37,422 nt of DNA from an uncultured Eubacteriales bacterium (lineage in GTDB: Bacteria > Bacillota > Clostridia > Oscillospirales > Acutalibacteraceae), in assembly GCA_900317765.1 (NCBI GenBank), contig ONID01000007.1:1-37422 (forward strand), given 5' to 3'. The notes below the pieces were generated by a model. It had not been told where the DNA came from and did not search any database. It saw nothing but the letters and a program-made list of their open reading frames with translations. The position numbers and the translations under genes are program-made. Below are positions 6,934-14,027 of this stretch, one piece after another (within the stretch, counting starts at the first letter, position 1; every line of letters starts with the position of its first letter).

Positions 6934-8094
6934 ATGACAATGAAAATGAAAATGAATAAGATCAAAGAAGAAAAAGAAGAAAAGAAGGTCGAATATCTCG
7001 AACTGATCTATGACCTGGTATTCGTCTATGTGATCGGTAGGAATAATTCCCTGCTGCACCAGGTCACGGACGGATTTGTCGAGGGCAAGGTGTTTTTCGC
7101 CTATATCCTCTGCACGCTCACCATCATACAGATCTGGAGCTTTACGACCTTTTACATCAACATGCACGGACGGAACGGACTGAGAGATCACATTTGCCTG
7201 TTTATCAATATGTTCCTGCTGTACTTCATCGGAGAAGGAACGCGGTCCCACTGGGAGGAGTCCCTTTTGGAATATCATGTCGCCTGGGGACTGATCCTCG
7301 TCAATCTCGGCATGCAGTATTTTATCGAGCTGCGCAACCGCGGGGAACAGCCGGAGATCTACGCGCAGACCAGGCGAATGGGCATCGTGCTGATGACCGA
7401 AGCGGTCATGGTGCTGTGCACCTATCCGGTATATCGGGCGACAGGCATCTCCCTTGCGCCTGCGGCGGTGCTGTTCGGCATCATAGGGGCGATGGTTCAC
7501 GGCAGCAAATCCACCGTCATTTTGGTGGACTTCGCACATCTGACGGAACGTGTCATGCTGTATGTGGTGTTCACCTTCGGCGAAATGATCATCGCCCTGG
7601 GCGGCTATTTTGAGGGCGGTGTGACAGTCAACTCGCTGTATTTCTCGGTGATGTGCTTCCTGATTGTGGTAGGTCTGTTCCTGAGCTACGGCACGGTGTA
7701 CGACCACCTGATCGACCGGGAGATGAAAACGTCGGGACTTGTGTATCTGCTGATTCACATCTTCCTGATATTTGCCCTTAGCATCATCACCACGTCGCTT
7801 ACCTTTATGCACAACGACGGGATTGCGCTGCTGCCGAAAATACTGATGCTGATCTTCTCCTTCCTGACCTATTACGGTTCCCTGTTCCTGACGCTCCGCT
7901 ACAGCAAGACCAAATGCCGCCCCGGCATTCGCTTTGTGGGGCTGCTTGTGCTGGCGGCGGTCAGCTTCGCGGCACTGATGCTGCTGTTCAAAGACAGCAG
8001 CCATGTCCACATAGCCCTGTCGGCGGCGTATGTATGGGGCATATGCCTGCTGCTGCACCGTTTCAGAAAAAAGACCCTTGCGGAGCATCAATAA
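6934..8094 (+). CDS. LtrA-family (low temperature requirement A) membrane protein
   Basis: A 386-residue polytopic membrane protein with about ten hydrophobic helices after a charged N-terminus of about 18 residues (repeated KEEK). The opening VEYLELIYDLVFVYVI and the later HLTERVMLYVVFTFGEMIIAL-like segment match the LtrA family (PF06772), where 'ElfyDLvfVfai' and 'HltERfglf.iI.lGE.iial' are the hallmarks. The family is named after a Listeria locus affecting growth in the cold, and its biochemical role is not established. Four ATG codons are clustered at the start (6934-6952) and none has a clear Shine-Dalgarno sequence, so the exact start is uncertain. It has its own probable promoter at 6837-6865. 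An A-rich run follows the stop, without a terminator hairpin. Confidence 0.85.
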   Translation: MTMKMKMNKIKEEKEEKKVEYLELIYDLVFVYVIGRNNSLLHQVTDGFVEGKVFFAYILCTLTIIQIWSFTTFYINMHGRNGLRDHICLFINMFLLYFIGEGTRSHWEESLLEYHVAWGLILVNLGMQYFIELRNRGEQPEIYAQTRRMGIVLMTEAVMVLCTYPVYRATGISLAPAAVLFGIIGAMVHGSKSTVILVDFAHLTERVMLYVVFTFGEMIIALGGYFEGGVTVNSLYFSVMCFLIVVGLFLSYGTVYDHLIDREMKTSGLVYLLIHIFLIFALSIITTSLTFMHNDGIALLPKILMLIFSFLTYYGSLFLTLRYSKTKCRPGIRFVGLLVLAAVSFAALMLLFKDSSHVHIALSAAYVWGICLLLHRFRKKTLAEHQ

Positions 8095-8135
8095 AAAAAT
8101 AAAAAAATTTCAAAAAAAATAAAAAAACCCGGATT

Positions 8136-8155
8136 TCTTCAGATAATCTTCAGAT
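8136..8155 (+). promoter_or_regulatory. Tandem direct repeat, candidate OmpR/PhoB-type response-regulator box
   Basis: Two exact copies of TCTTCAGAT (8136-8144 and 8147-8155) with an 11-base period, one helical turn, which is the geometry used by OmpR/PhoB-family dimers. A third partial TTCAG lies at 8169. A possible -10 TATCAT (8164-8169) with no good -35 fits an activated promoter for the gene at 8222. No two-component genes lie in the window, so the regulator would act in trans. Confidence 0.5.
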
Positions 8156-8156
8156 G

Positions 8157-8205
8157 GCGGTGTTATCATTCAGACATAAGGCAAACGCCTGAACAACAAC
8201 ACCGC
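8157..8205 (+). promoter_or_regulatory. Leader hairpin before the Ntn-hydrolase gene
   Basis: Outer arms GCGGTGTT (8157-8164) and AACACCGC (8198-8205) enclose a smaller TTCA/TGAA plus GGC-aaac-GCC stem. The AGGAGG ribosome binding site begins just after the right arm. It has no T-run, so it is not a terminator. It could be a bulky operator or could affect translation initiation. Confidence 0.5.
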
Positions 8206-8221
8206 AGGAGGTCAAATCATC

Positions 8222-9385
8222 ATGGAAGAAAACAGGAAGATCACAGTGCAGAACGAAACCGAAGAAACGGCAGCCAATCCATCGGACAAGCCCGGCAGGA
8301 AGAAGAGAGTATGGCCGAAGGTCGTGCTCTGGATATTCCTCACGCCGCTGCTGCTGGTCATCGTGACAGCCATCGTGCTGTTTGCCATACTGTACGGCAG
8401 AATAGCCACCGCAGCCAACGCGGAGCAGGTGGGACATAATCTGTATAAGGTTCACTACCGACAGGATTATTTTCTCGACAAAGCGCTTGACGCGGGCATC
8501 ACGACCGAGCAGGATCTTCTCTCATTCATCAACCAGGAAATGTATTTCGGCTACGGAATAGACGCGAATATCGACAAGTACGCGTGCAGCGGCTTTATCT
8601 CCAAGACCGACGGCGGCAAATACCTCACGGGACGCAGCTTCGGACTGGGCGGAACGGATAAGCTGGCGGTCTATTCCACGCCTAAGGACGGATATGCGTC
8701 GCTTTCGATGGTGTCGCTCGACATGCTGGGCATCGGGGGAGAATACGGTCCCCAAGCGCTCAGCACATACGGCAGGATTGCCATGCTGGCAGCACCTTAC
8801 ATTCCCATGGACGGCGTCAACGAAAAGGGCGTATTTGCGGCGCTCATGGATCTGGAAACCGTGGAGATACACGACGACACAGACAGACCGGAACTTCTTG
8901 TGACGCTGGCGGTGCGGCTGATACTTGACCGCGCAGGGTCGGTGGACGAAGCCGTCGAGCTGCTGCGTCAGTATGACATTCACACAGGACACGGCTGGTC
9001 GCAGCACATCTTCATCACCGACGCGACAGGTGACGCCGCGGTTGTGGAATGGGAGAGAAAGACGGTGTTCGGAGAGAGAAATAAGAGCATCATGCACGTG
9101 ACAAGAAGCAAGATGTGCACCAACTTCCCGCTCTACAAGTATGAAGGAAGGGAAACCAAGGGCGCCTGCGAGCGATTCGATGCGATGACGGACTCTCTCG
9201 AAGGCAAATCGGAGATCACCCACGAATACGCGATGGATATCCTCGAACAGGTCTATCAGTACGTTTCCCCGACAATCTTCACCGACTGGTCGGTGATCTA
9301 CTACCAGACCGATTTCACCATGGACGTTGCCACCAACAAGGATTTTGACACCGTCTACCACCTCGAACCAAAGGATTTCAAATAA
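8222..9385 (+). CDS. Membrane-anchored linear amide C-N hydrolase (Ntn-hydrolase, choloylglycine hydrolase-like)
   Basis: A 387-residue protein: a cytoplasmic basic N-terminus, one membrane helix (about 34-58), then an extracellular domain. The sequence YACSGFISKT at C122 followed by GKYLTGRSFG matches the N-terminal-nucleophile core of the choloylglycine hydrolase/penicillin V acylase superfamily, where a cysteine is followed about 15 residues later by a GRNxD-type motif. Later GVNEKGVFAALM and DATGDAAVVEWE also fit that fold. Such enzymes cleave linear amides such as bile-salt conjugates, N-acyl homoserine lactones or penicillin V. If C122 is the nucleophile, processing must remove or cut the anchored segment, which is unusual. 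The substrate is unknown. ATG 8222 has AGGAGG. Position 18 of the motif is Gly where Asp is common. Confidence 0.78.
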   Translation: MEENRKITVQNETEETAANPSDKPGRKKRVWPKVVLWIFLTPLLLVIVTAIVLFAILYGRIATAANAEQVGHNLYKVHYRQDYFLDKALDAGITTEQDLLSFINQEMYFGYGIDANIDKYACSGFISKTDGGKYLTGRSFGLGGTDKLAVYSTPKDGYASLSMVSLDMLGIGGEYGPQALSTYGRIAMLAAPYIPMDGVNEKGVFAALMDLETVEIHDDTDRPELLVTLAVRLILDRAGSVDEAVELLRQYDIHTGHGWSQHIFITDATGDAAVVEWERKTVFGERNKSIMHVTRSKMCTNFPLYKYEGRETKGACERFDAMTDSLEGKSEITHEYAMDILEQVYQYVSPTIFTDWSVIYYQTDFTMDVATNKDFDTVYHLEPKDFK

Positions 9386-9409
9386 ACCGACATCCCAAAC
9401 AAAACCGCA

Positions 9410-9454
9410 AAGCCCCCGTGTTCATCAGCAAGACCTGAAAGAACACGGGGGCTT
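9410..9454. terminator. Terminator hairpin between convergent genes
   Basis: A perfect 14-bp stem AAGCCCCCGTGTTC (9410-9423) and GAACACGGGGGCTT (9441-9454). The flanking T-run is weak on both sides, slightly better for minus-strand transcripts. Its position between the stops at 9385 (+) and 9504 (-) supports bidirectional use. Confidence 0.82.
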
Positions 9455-9503
9455 AGTCAATCAAAAAGCAGTGCTTCGTAGAAAGGAAAAAAGGGGAAAT
9501 GAA

Positions 9504-10289
9504 TTATTCCGTGACCTGATCGCGGAGGAACATCGTTTCATTGCCGGCGTTTTCCTTGTTGTCGGTCCAGGTGAGAATGCCCTGTCTGAGCTGGAAGGAA
9601 CCGCTTCCGTCCTTGTAGACGGTCTTCTTTTTCTCCTTGCCGTTCTCCGTGAAGGTATGATCGGTTTTGATGGCTTTGCCGTCGCAGACAAGCGCAGCGG
9701 TTTTCTCGTCATAGGTGCAGCTGTACACCCACTGGGAATACTCGGAAGCGCTTCCGCTCCAGTAAATGCTGACCTGATAGAGATCCTTTTTCCTGACAAT
9801 ATCGACAGAGCATCTGCCGGAAGCCCAGGAGCCGACATATTCGTCAGCGGCGGGCGTGTCGGTTCCCTCGACGCGCTCAAAGTGCATAGCACCGTCCTGA
9901 CCCGACCAGAGTTCGGCGGGAGGATTCTTGGCGTAATCAGCTTCACATGGGAAACCGGCCCAGAAATCGCCGTTTTCATCGTAGAAGGAGAAATTGTCGT
10001 TGGAGGTGCCGTCGGGATGCTCTTCGCTTTCGATCTTGATGGTTCCCCTTTCCAGAGCGCCGCTGGAGAGGATCACGGTATAGGTGCCGTTCTTGTCAAC
10101 CGACATACCCATGATATTATCCGACTCGGTTTCGAGCCAAGTGCCGGCGATGCTGGTGAAATCCGCCTTTTTAGCGGAATCGTCGGATGAGACCGAGCCT
10201 TTTTCGCCGTCGCAGGCGGAGAGGGCAGCGGTGACTGTGAAGAGAGCAAGACAGCAGATCAATGCTCTCCTGAAGAAAGAGTTTTTCAT
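9504..10289 (-). CDS. Lipoprotein of unknown function, shares a C-terminal module with the lipoprotein at 13214-13684
   Basis: A 261-residue lipoprotein. It has a basic N-terminus, a hydrophobic stretch and the lipobox LSAC with C26 as the lipidated residue, then a Ser/Asp-rich linker. Two beta-rich halves follow, each about 100 residues: one with TYTVILSSGALERGTIKIES and one from YVGSWASGRCSVDI. The C-terminal half ends in LTWTDNKENAGNETMF, nearly the same as LTWQDDKENAGNEAVF in the lipoprotein at 13214-13684, so the two are paralogues. No enzymatic motif is visible; a small beta-sandwich or lipocalin-like binding module is a guess. The start is ATG 10289 with AGGAGG nine bases upstream. It is expressed from the promoter at 10365-10393. 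Confidence 0.85.
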   Translation of the reverse strand: MKNSFFRRALICCLALFTVTAALSACDGEKGSVSSDDSAKKADFTSIAGTWLETESDNIMGMSVDKNGTYTVILSSGALERGTIKIESEEHPDGTSNDNFSFYDENGDFWAGFPCEADYAKNPPAELWSGQDGAMHFERVEGTDTPAADEYVGSWASGRCSVDIVRKKDLYQVSIYWSGSASEYSQWVYSCTYDEKTAALVCDGKAIKTDHTFTENGKEKKKTVYKDGSGSFQLRQGILTWTDNKENAGNETMFLRDQVTE

Positions 10290-10364
10290 GAAAATTTGCC
10301 TCCTGAAAAATGTATTTCCCCCAAGTCGGAACACCCGGGAGATAGAGTGTATCTGCAAGACAAT

Positions 10365-10393
10365 ACTATAGCACAAAGAGCACAGAATTGCAA
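10365..10393 (-). promoter_or_regulatory. Sigma-A promoter for the lipoprotein at 9504-10289
   Basis: Minus strand: -35 TTGCAA (10388-10393), a 17-base spacer, and -10 TATAGT (10365-10370). The leader before ATG 10289 is about 70 bases. Because the promoter lies downstream of the PHP gene stop at 10484, the lipoprotein is transcribed separately from that operon. Confidence 0.72.
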
Positions 10394-10483
10394 TGCACTT
10401 TTTGTACACGGATTTTAATAATCAATGAGTTTTTTGTGATAATGTACAAAATAACATAGAATCATAAGCTATGGAAAGAAAAA

Positions 10484-11347
10484 CTACACCTCCGCAAAGA
10501 CCTCGATAAATCGCCGCAGACCGTCGGGAATGACGGGTACGTCATCCAGTCCGGTATCGCCGAGCGCGACCATTTTGTTGGAGCCGTGGTAATCGCTTCC
10601 GGCGGTGACAAAGAGACGATAACGGTCGGCGATGGCGATCACCTGTTCCCGCAGCTTTTTGGTAAATCCGGAATAAAAGCCCTCCAGCCCTTTCAGACCA
10701 AAGTCCGTGAGACGTTTCACGCGTTCGTCCAGCTCATCGCCCACAATCAGCTGATCTCCGCTGCCGTAGCAGGGATGCGCCAGCACAGGAATGCCGCCGC
10801 CTCCGAGGATTCCCGCGATAGCCTCCTCGGGACGGACATACTGCGACCTGAAGTGGATTCCGTTGATGTAATGGGTAATGGCAATCTCCTTTGTTTCGGC
10901 ATAGCTGTATTTTACCATCATGTTGCCGATGTGTGGCTTTCCGGGATTATCCAAAGCCAACAGCTTCCGAATATCCTCCTCCGAAAAGGCGAAGCCGAAT
11001 TCCGTTCTGAGATAATCCAGCCTTGCGCGGACTTTGTTGATGCGGAACAGGTGCCCTTTCTCCACAACATCCCGCATGGACTTGGCGTCGGGATCATATC
11101 CGTAGCCGAGAATATGGTATTTGCCTTTTTCGTCCTTGCAGGAAAACTCAACGCCGGTGATAAACGCGGGGTCAGTTTCAGTCAGAATGTTCCGAATGGC
11201 ATAGCAGCCCTTCAGAGCGTCGTGGTCAGTCACCGAGAACATACTGATTCCTGCCTGTCTGACGCGGTTCAGAATTTCCTCCGGCGTATCGGTGCCGTCG
11301 GACACAGTGGTATGCATATGGAAATCAACTTTAACGGGAGTCTTCAT
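10484..11347 (-). CDS. PHP-domain metal-dependent phosphoesterase
   Basis: A 287-residue PHP-family enzyme. Metal-binding motifs are in order: H10 and H12 in DFHMHTTVSDG, DHD at 41-43, E67 in GVEFS, H78, then LAHPCYG and GSDYHG near the C-terminus. This arrangement is that of the YciV/RNase AM and 3',5'-nucleoside bisphosphate phosphatase group. Those enzymes release phosphate from the 3' end of pAp or trim short RNA 5' ends. The substrate here is not provable from sequence. It starts 26 bases after the STAS-kinase stop on the same strand, with AAGGAA upstream, so it is probably the last gene of that operon. A signalling role for it would be inference from that position alone. Confidence 0.88.
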   Translation of the reverse strand: MKTPVKVDFHMHTTVSDGTDTPEEILNRVRQAGISMFSVTDHDALKGCYAIRNILTETDPAFITGVEFSCKDEKGKYHILGYGYDPDAKSMRDVVEKGHLFRINKVRARLDYLRTEFGFAFSEEDIRKLLALDNPGKPHIGNMMVKYSYAETKEIAITHYINGIHFRSQYVRPEEAIAGILGGGGIPVLAHPCYGSGDQLIVGDELDERVKRLTDFGLKGLEGFYSGFTKKLREQVIAIADRYRLFVTAGSDYHGSNKMVALGDTGLDDVPVIPDGLRRFIEVFAEV

Positions 11348-11373
11348 AACGTTCCTTCATTCTATCCGAATAA

Positions 11374-12612
11374 TCACTGAATGCAATGGGCTTCTTCCGG
11401 CGAAAAAGACAGCGCTGCACCGTCCGAAACCGGGAAAGGATTGATCAGGCAGCTGTCCACGCTGCCGAGCAGCTGCAAAAGCGCGTTTGTCCATCCGTCG
11501 AGGGACGTCTGATCGGCTTCGGGGTAAATTCCTCCGACGGAGCCGCTGAGCAGTCGGGTGTAGCCTATGATACGCGCCCTGTCCTCCGCGGCTTTCAGCT
11601 TTTGGGGGTCATCGGTTCCGAGAAAGGCCGCCAGCACCCTGCGCCAGAATTGCCTGCCCGTTTCAAAGTCGAAGCACTGCCATCTTTCGCTTTGTCCGGG
11701 GTCGGATTCGCACCAGCCGATCAACGCGGCGTAGATCTGCCCGAGATCAAACACCGGATGACCGACAGAGAGTGTGTCCATGTCGGTCAGTAGGACGCTG
11801 TCTTTTTGCAGCAGAAGATTTTTGGTGTGGAAATCTCCGTGGAGCATGTGATTTCCGTCCGGAACTTCCCGCAGAAGGGAGAGCAGCTTTCCGCCGGCTT
11901 CTTCGGGCAAGAGGTTCTGCAAAAGGGCTGCCTGCCGCAGAGCGGTTTCCTTCATATCGGGCAGTCTTCCGGGGGGAACCTCAGTGGCGTGCATCTGTTT
12001 GAGCATGCCTGCAAATTCACTGACGCACCTGTCAGACTGATCGGGCTGTTCGGCAAGAATTTCGGAGAAGGAGCGGGCATCGGGCAATTGATATACCGCG
12101 CCGAAGCCGACGCCGCTGCCCTCAGCGTCGACAACCTTCACCACATCGCAGGAAATCGCCGTGGGAATGCCGAGCACGAGAGCGATACGCGCGGCTTTGC
12201 GCTCGTGCTCAATCCGGTCAAGCGGGTCGGAGCCGCGGCAGAGCCTGAGCAGAGAGTCAGGAAGGAGGCGATAGAGCGCCCCTCCGGCACACCGTCCGAT
12301 GGCTTTGCAGTTCTCCAGCGAAACAACGCGGTAGGCCTTTTCCACCGTCAGAAACTCGGTAAAGCCGGTCAATGTCAGAATATGATACACCTCGTCGTTC
12401 ACGCCGGTAATTTTCATTGCAGGGTAAGATTTGTAAAGACGAAGCAGCAGACGCAGTCCTGCGCTGGAAATGTAACGGAGCTGTCTTGCGTCGAGTTCGA
12501 CCGGAACGACGCCTTTTCCGTCAAGCTCCCGGTAGATGTTTTTTTCGACCTTTATGGAATTGAATGAATCGATTCGCTCTTCCAAGGCGATTTTAACAAA
12601 AGAATCAGCCAT
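11374..12612 (-). CDS. STAS domain fused to an aminoglycoside-phosphotransferase-like kinase
   Basis: A 412-residue two-domain protein. Residues 1 to about 95 form a STAS (anti-sigma factor antagonist) domain with the LRYISSAGLRLLL motif, whose second serine (S50) lies where SpoIIAA and RsbV are phosphorylated. Residues from about 105 to 412 form an APH/choline-kinase-type fold with the Brenner motif HGDFHTKNLLL (H258, D260, N265) and a metal-binding DMD (277-279). Other APH-like proteins phosphorylate small molecules or proteins. Here the fusion to STAS suggests a phospho-switch in which the kinase controls its own or the neighbouring STAS domain, but that is inference. The start is ATG 12612 with a weak GGTGA; a TTG at 12633 is possible. 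It follows the free STAS gene by 28 bases. Confidence 0.88.
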   Translation of the reverse strand: MADSFVKIALEERIDSFNSIKVEKNIYRELDGKGVVPVELDARQLRYISSAGLRLLLRLYKSYPAMKITGVNDEVYHILTLTGFTEFLTVEKAYRVVSLENCKAIGRCAGGALYRLLPDSLLRLCRGSDPLDRIEHERKAARIALVLGIPTAISCDVVKVVDAEGSGVGFGAVYQLPDARSFSEILAEQPDQSDRCVSEFAGMLKQMHATEVPPGRLPDMKETALRQAALLQNLLPEEAGGKLLSLLREVPDGNHMLHGDFHTKNLLLQKDSVLLTDMDTLSVGHPVFDLGQIYAALIGWCESDPGQSERWQCFDFETGRQFWRRVLAAFLGTDDPQKLKAAEDRARIIGYTRLLSGSVGGIYPEADQTSLDGWTNALLQLLGSVDSCLINPFPVSDGAALSFSPEEAHCIQ

Positions 12613-12640
12613 TTCAGTCACCCGCGCACGCAAAAATAGA

Positions 12641-12940
12641 TTATTCTATCGTCAGAATATCGGTAAAGCCGGTAATGTCAAAAATCTCCATAATGGTTTC
12701 GTTGACGTGCCGGACCTTCATCGAACCCTGTTGGTTCATGATTTTCTGAGTGGACAGCAGCACGCGCAAACCGGCGGAAGAGATGTATTCCAGCTTTTCG
12801 AAATTGAAGACAAGCTCAGAAATACCGTCAAGAGCGTCCCTGAGCGCCTTTTCCAGATCGGCGGCGGTCGCCGTGTCCAGGCGTCCGTCAAGGGCAAATT
12901 CGGCTCTTGGCGGTTGGATCGATTGGTTGATGGTTAACAT
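12641..12940 (-). CDS. STAS-domain protein (anti-sigma factor antagonist-like)
   Basis: A 99-residue single STAS domain. The pattern FEKLEYISSAGLRVLL contains S54 and S55; S55 aligns with the phosphorylated serine of SpoIIAA/RsbV. The C-terminal FDITGFTDILTIE is the typical last helix. In known partner-switching systems an unphosphorylated STAS protein binds an anti-sigma kinase of the HATPase (RsbW/SpoIIAB) type. No such kinase is encoded here; instead the next gene carries its own STAS domain plus an APH-like kinase, and the two STAS domains share most motifs. The start is ATG 12940 with GGAGG eight bases upstream. That ribosome binding site lies inside the end of the small upstream gene, so translation is probably coupled. 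Confidence 0.92.
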   Translation of the reverse strand: MLTINQSIQPPRAEFALDGRLDTATAADLEKALRDALDGISELVFNFEKLEYISSAGLRVLLSTQKIMNQQGSMKVRHVNETIMEIFDITGFTDILTIE

Positions 12941-13095
12941 AAATGATTCCTCCGTTTATTGATTAAGGTGAGCTTCACATCCGCAAGCGCTTTTGCAAAG
13001 GTACCGTCCCTGTAGGCGCACGAATCCTCAGCGTCAAGCGCCTGAGATGCCAGCGACAAGGCAGAGAAGAGTATCAGTGCGAGCAGATTATTCAT
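12934..13095 (-). CDS. Small 53-residue hydrophobic-N-terminus peptide, translationally coupled to STAS gene
   Basis: A 54-codon gene read on the minus strand from ATG 13095 to TAA 12934-12936. It begins MNNLLALILFSALSLASQ, a hydrophobic stretch of about 17 residues that could be a signal peptide or a membrane anchor, followed by a short charged part ending in NKRRNHLC. AAGGAG lies eight bases before the ATG. The stop overlaps the STAS start codon by seven bases, and the STAS ribosome binding site is inside this gene. That coupling and the good initiation site support a real gene. I recognise no family. It could be a membrane sensor or anchor peptide for the STAS/kinase pair, or simply a leader for coupling. 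Confidence 0.65.
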   Translation of the reverse strand: MNNLLALILFSALSLASQALDAEDSCAYRDGTFAKALADVKLTLINKRRNHLC

Positions 13096-13213
13096 CTGTT
13101 TTCTCCTTCTATCGTTGTATTCAGCTGGATGGAAAACAAATCAAACAGCCAATAAAGTCGGTTCACGGTTAGCGGATGATTCCGGACAGGGGAATGTCAG
13201 AAGACTTCCCTTA

Positions 13214-13684
13214 TCACTGTAAGGCAAAGACTGCCTCATTGCCGGCATTTTCCTTGTCGTCCTGCCAAGTCAGCGCGTTGTCGGCAAACATCAGCTTGCC
13301 GGTGCCGTCGGTGTATTCGGTGGTTAAGGTGTCATTGCCGTTCTCGTCGAACTTCACGACGGACTTTTCGCAGCCGGAGTAGGAGAGAACGCCGTTTTCG
13401 TCAAACGTGCCGGAAAATGTCCAGTTGACGGCTTCATCCACGCTGTTGGGCCATCTGATCCAGATGTCATACCCGTTTTCGCCCTTGGTTACGGAAACGG
13501 AAGCTCTCTGAGCGACCGTCTCGACATATTCGCCGGAATAATCGACTTCTTTCTTTCCGGCGGTGTCAGAGACGGACTGAGATGATCCGTCATTGCTGTC
13601 CTTGTCCGAAGCACCGCATGCGGCTGCACTGAGCACCATTGCGGAAACCAGAACAAAGAGCGCGATTTTTTTGAATGTTTTCAT
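13214..13684 (-). CDS. Small lipoprotein of unknown function, paralogue of the lipoprotein at 9504-10289
   Basis: A 156-residue lipoprotein with lipobox SAAAC (C23), a Ser/Asp linker and one domain of about 110 residues. The end reads LTWQDDKENAGNEAVF, the same module that closes the lipoprotein at 9504-10289. Shared features include a YxGxxxx opening, a Trp-rich middle strand (YDIWIRWPNS) and a GTGKLMFADN segment before the final motif. The protein probably sits on the outer face of the cytoplasmic membrane. The start is ATG 13684 with AGGAGG eight bases upstream; a longer reading to 13732 lacks a site. Its stop is 118 bases from the next gene of the STAS operon, and no clear terminator separates them, so read-through into that operon is possible. 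Confidence 0.85.
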   Translation of the reverse strand: MKTFKKIALFVLVSAMVLSAAACGASDKDSNDGSSQSVSDTAGKKEVDYSGEYVETVAQRASVSVTKGENGYDIWIRWPNSVDEAVNWTFSGTFDENGVLSYSGCEKSVVKFDENGNDTLTTEYTDGTGKLMFADNALTWQDDKENAGNEAVFALQ

Positions 13685-13833
13685 TGAGAAAACCTCCTCA
13701 TCATGTGTCAATTTCGCAGGTCGTTTCAGCAAACGCTGTGAAACGCATTTTAAGTGACAGACGCTTGCACCTGTTCACATAATATTGTCGCATACTTTGT
13801 CCAAGAATTGTCCTATAAAATATGAAATAATTT

Positions 13834-13870
13834 ATTACAATATTGTTATGTGAGATTACACTATTGTAAT
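13834..13870. promoter_or_regulatory. Two tandem palindromes 21 bp apart, candidate operators
   Basis: ATTACAATATTGTTAT (13834-13849) and ATTACACTATTGTAAT (13855-13870) are each near-palindromes of the form ATTACA-N4-TGTAAT. Their centres are 21 bases apart, two helical turns, as expected for two repressor dimers on one DNA face. They lie in the divergent region between the lipoprotein at 13684 and the thioredoxin operon. Similar TACA/TGTA half-sites are used by BlaI/CopY-type repressors, but with a shorter spacer. Confidence 0.5.
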
Positions 13871-13920
13871 AAATATATTTTTCATCAGAAAGAAGCCGAT
13901 TTCGGAAAAAAAATCCACGT

Positions 13921-13941
13921 TTCTGTGACTAAGTCACAGAA
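13921..13941. promoter_or_regulatory. 21-bp palindrome, candidate Crp/Fnr operator for the trx operon
   Basis: TTCTGTGACT (13921-13930), one central base, then AGTCACAGAA (13932-13941): perfect 10-base arms. It contains TGTGA and TCACA half-sites as in Crp-family sites but with an N5 instead of the usual N6 gap. It ends seven bases before the -35 box of the trx promoter, a good position for an activator. The operon itself encodes a Crp/Fnr-type protein at 16915-17586, so autoregulation is a reasonable inference. Confidence 0.65.
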
Positions 13942-13947
13942 AACCCA

Positions 13948-13976
13948 TTGATAAAGCCATATAATTGAAGTATACT
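13948..13976 (+). promoter_or_regulatory. Sigma-A promoter of the thioredoxin operon
   Basis: -35 TTGATA (13948-13953), a 17-base spacer, and -10 TATACT (13971-13976). The leader is about 45 bases to ATG 14028. Confidence 0.8.
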
Positions 13977-14027
13977 AATGACAACAGTATGAAAACCAAT
14001 CCCAAAAAACAATCGGAGGTAAACAAC

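Noticed and set aside
6901-8091. A 396-codon open frame on the minus strand opposite the LtrA-like gene
   Set aside because: It is the shadow of the real plus-strand gene: the peptide is His/Gln-rich without a domain, has no ribosome binding site, and the plus-strand protein has clear family motifs and membrane helices.
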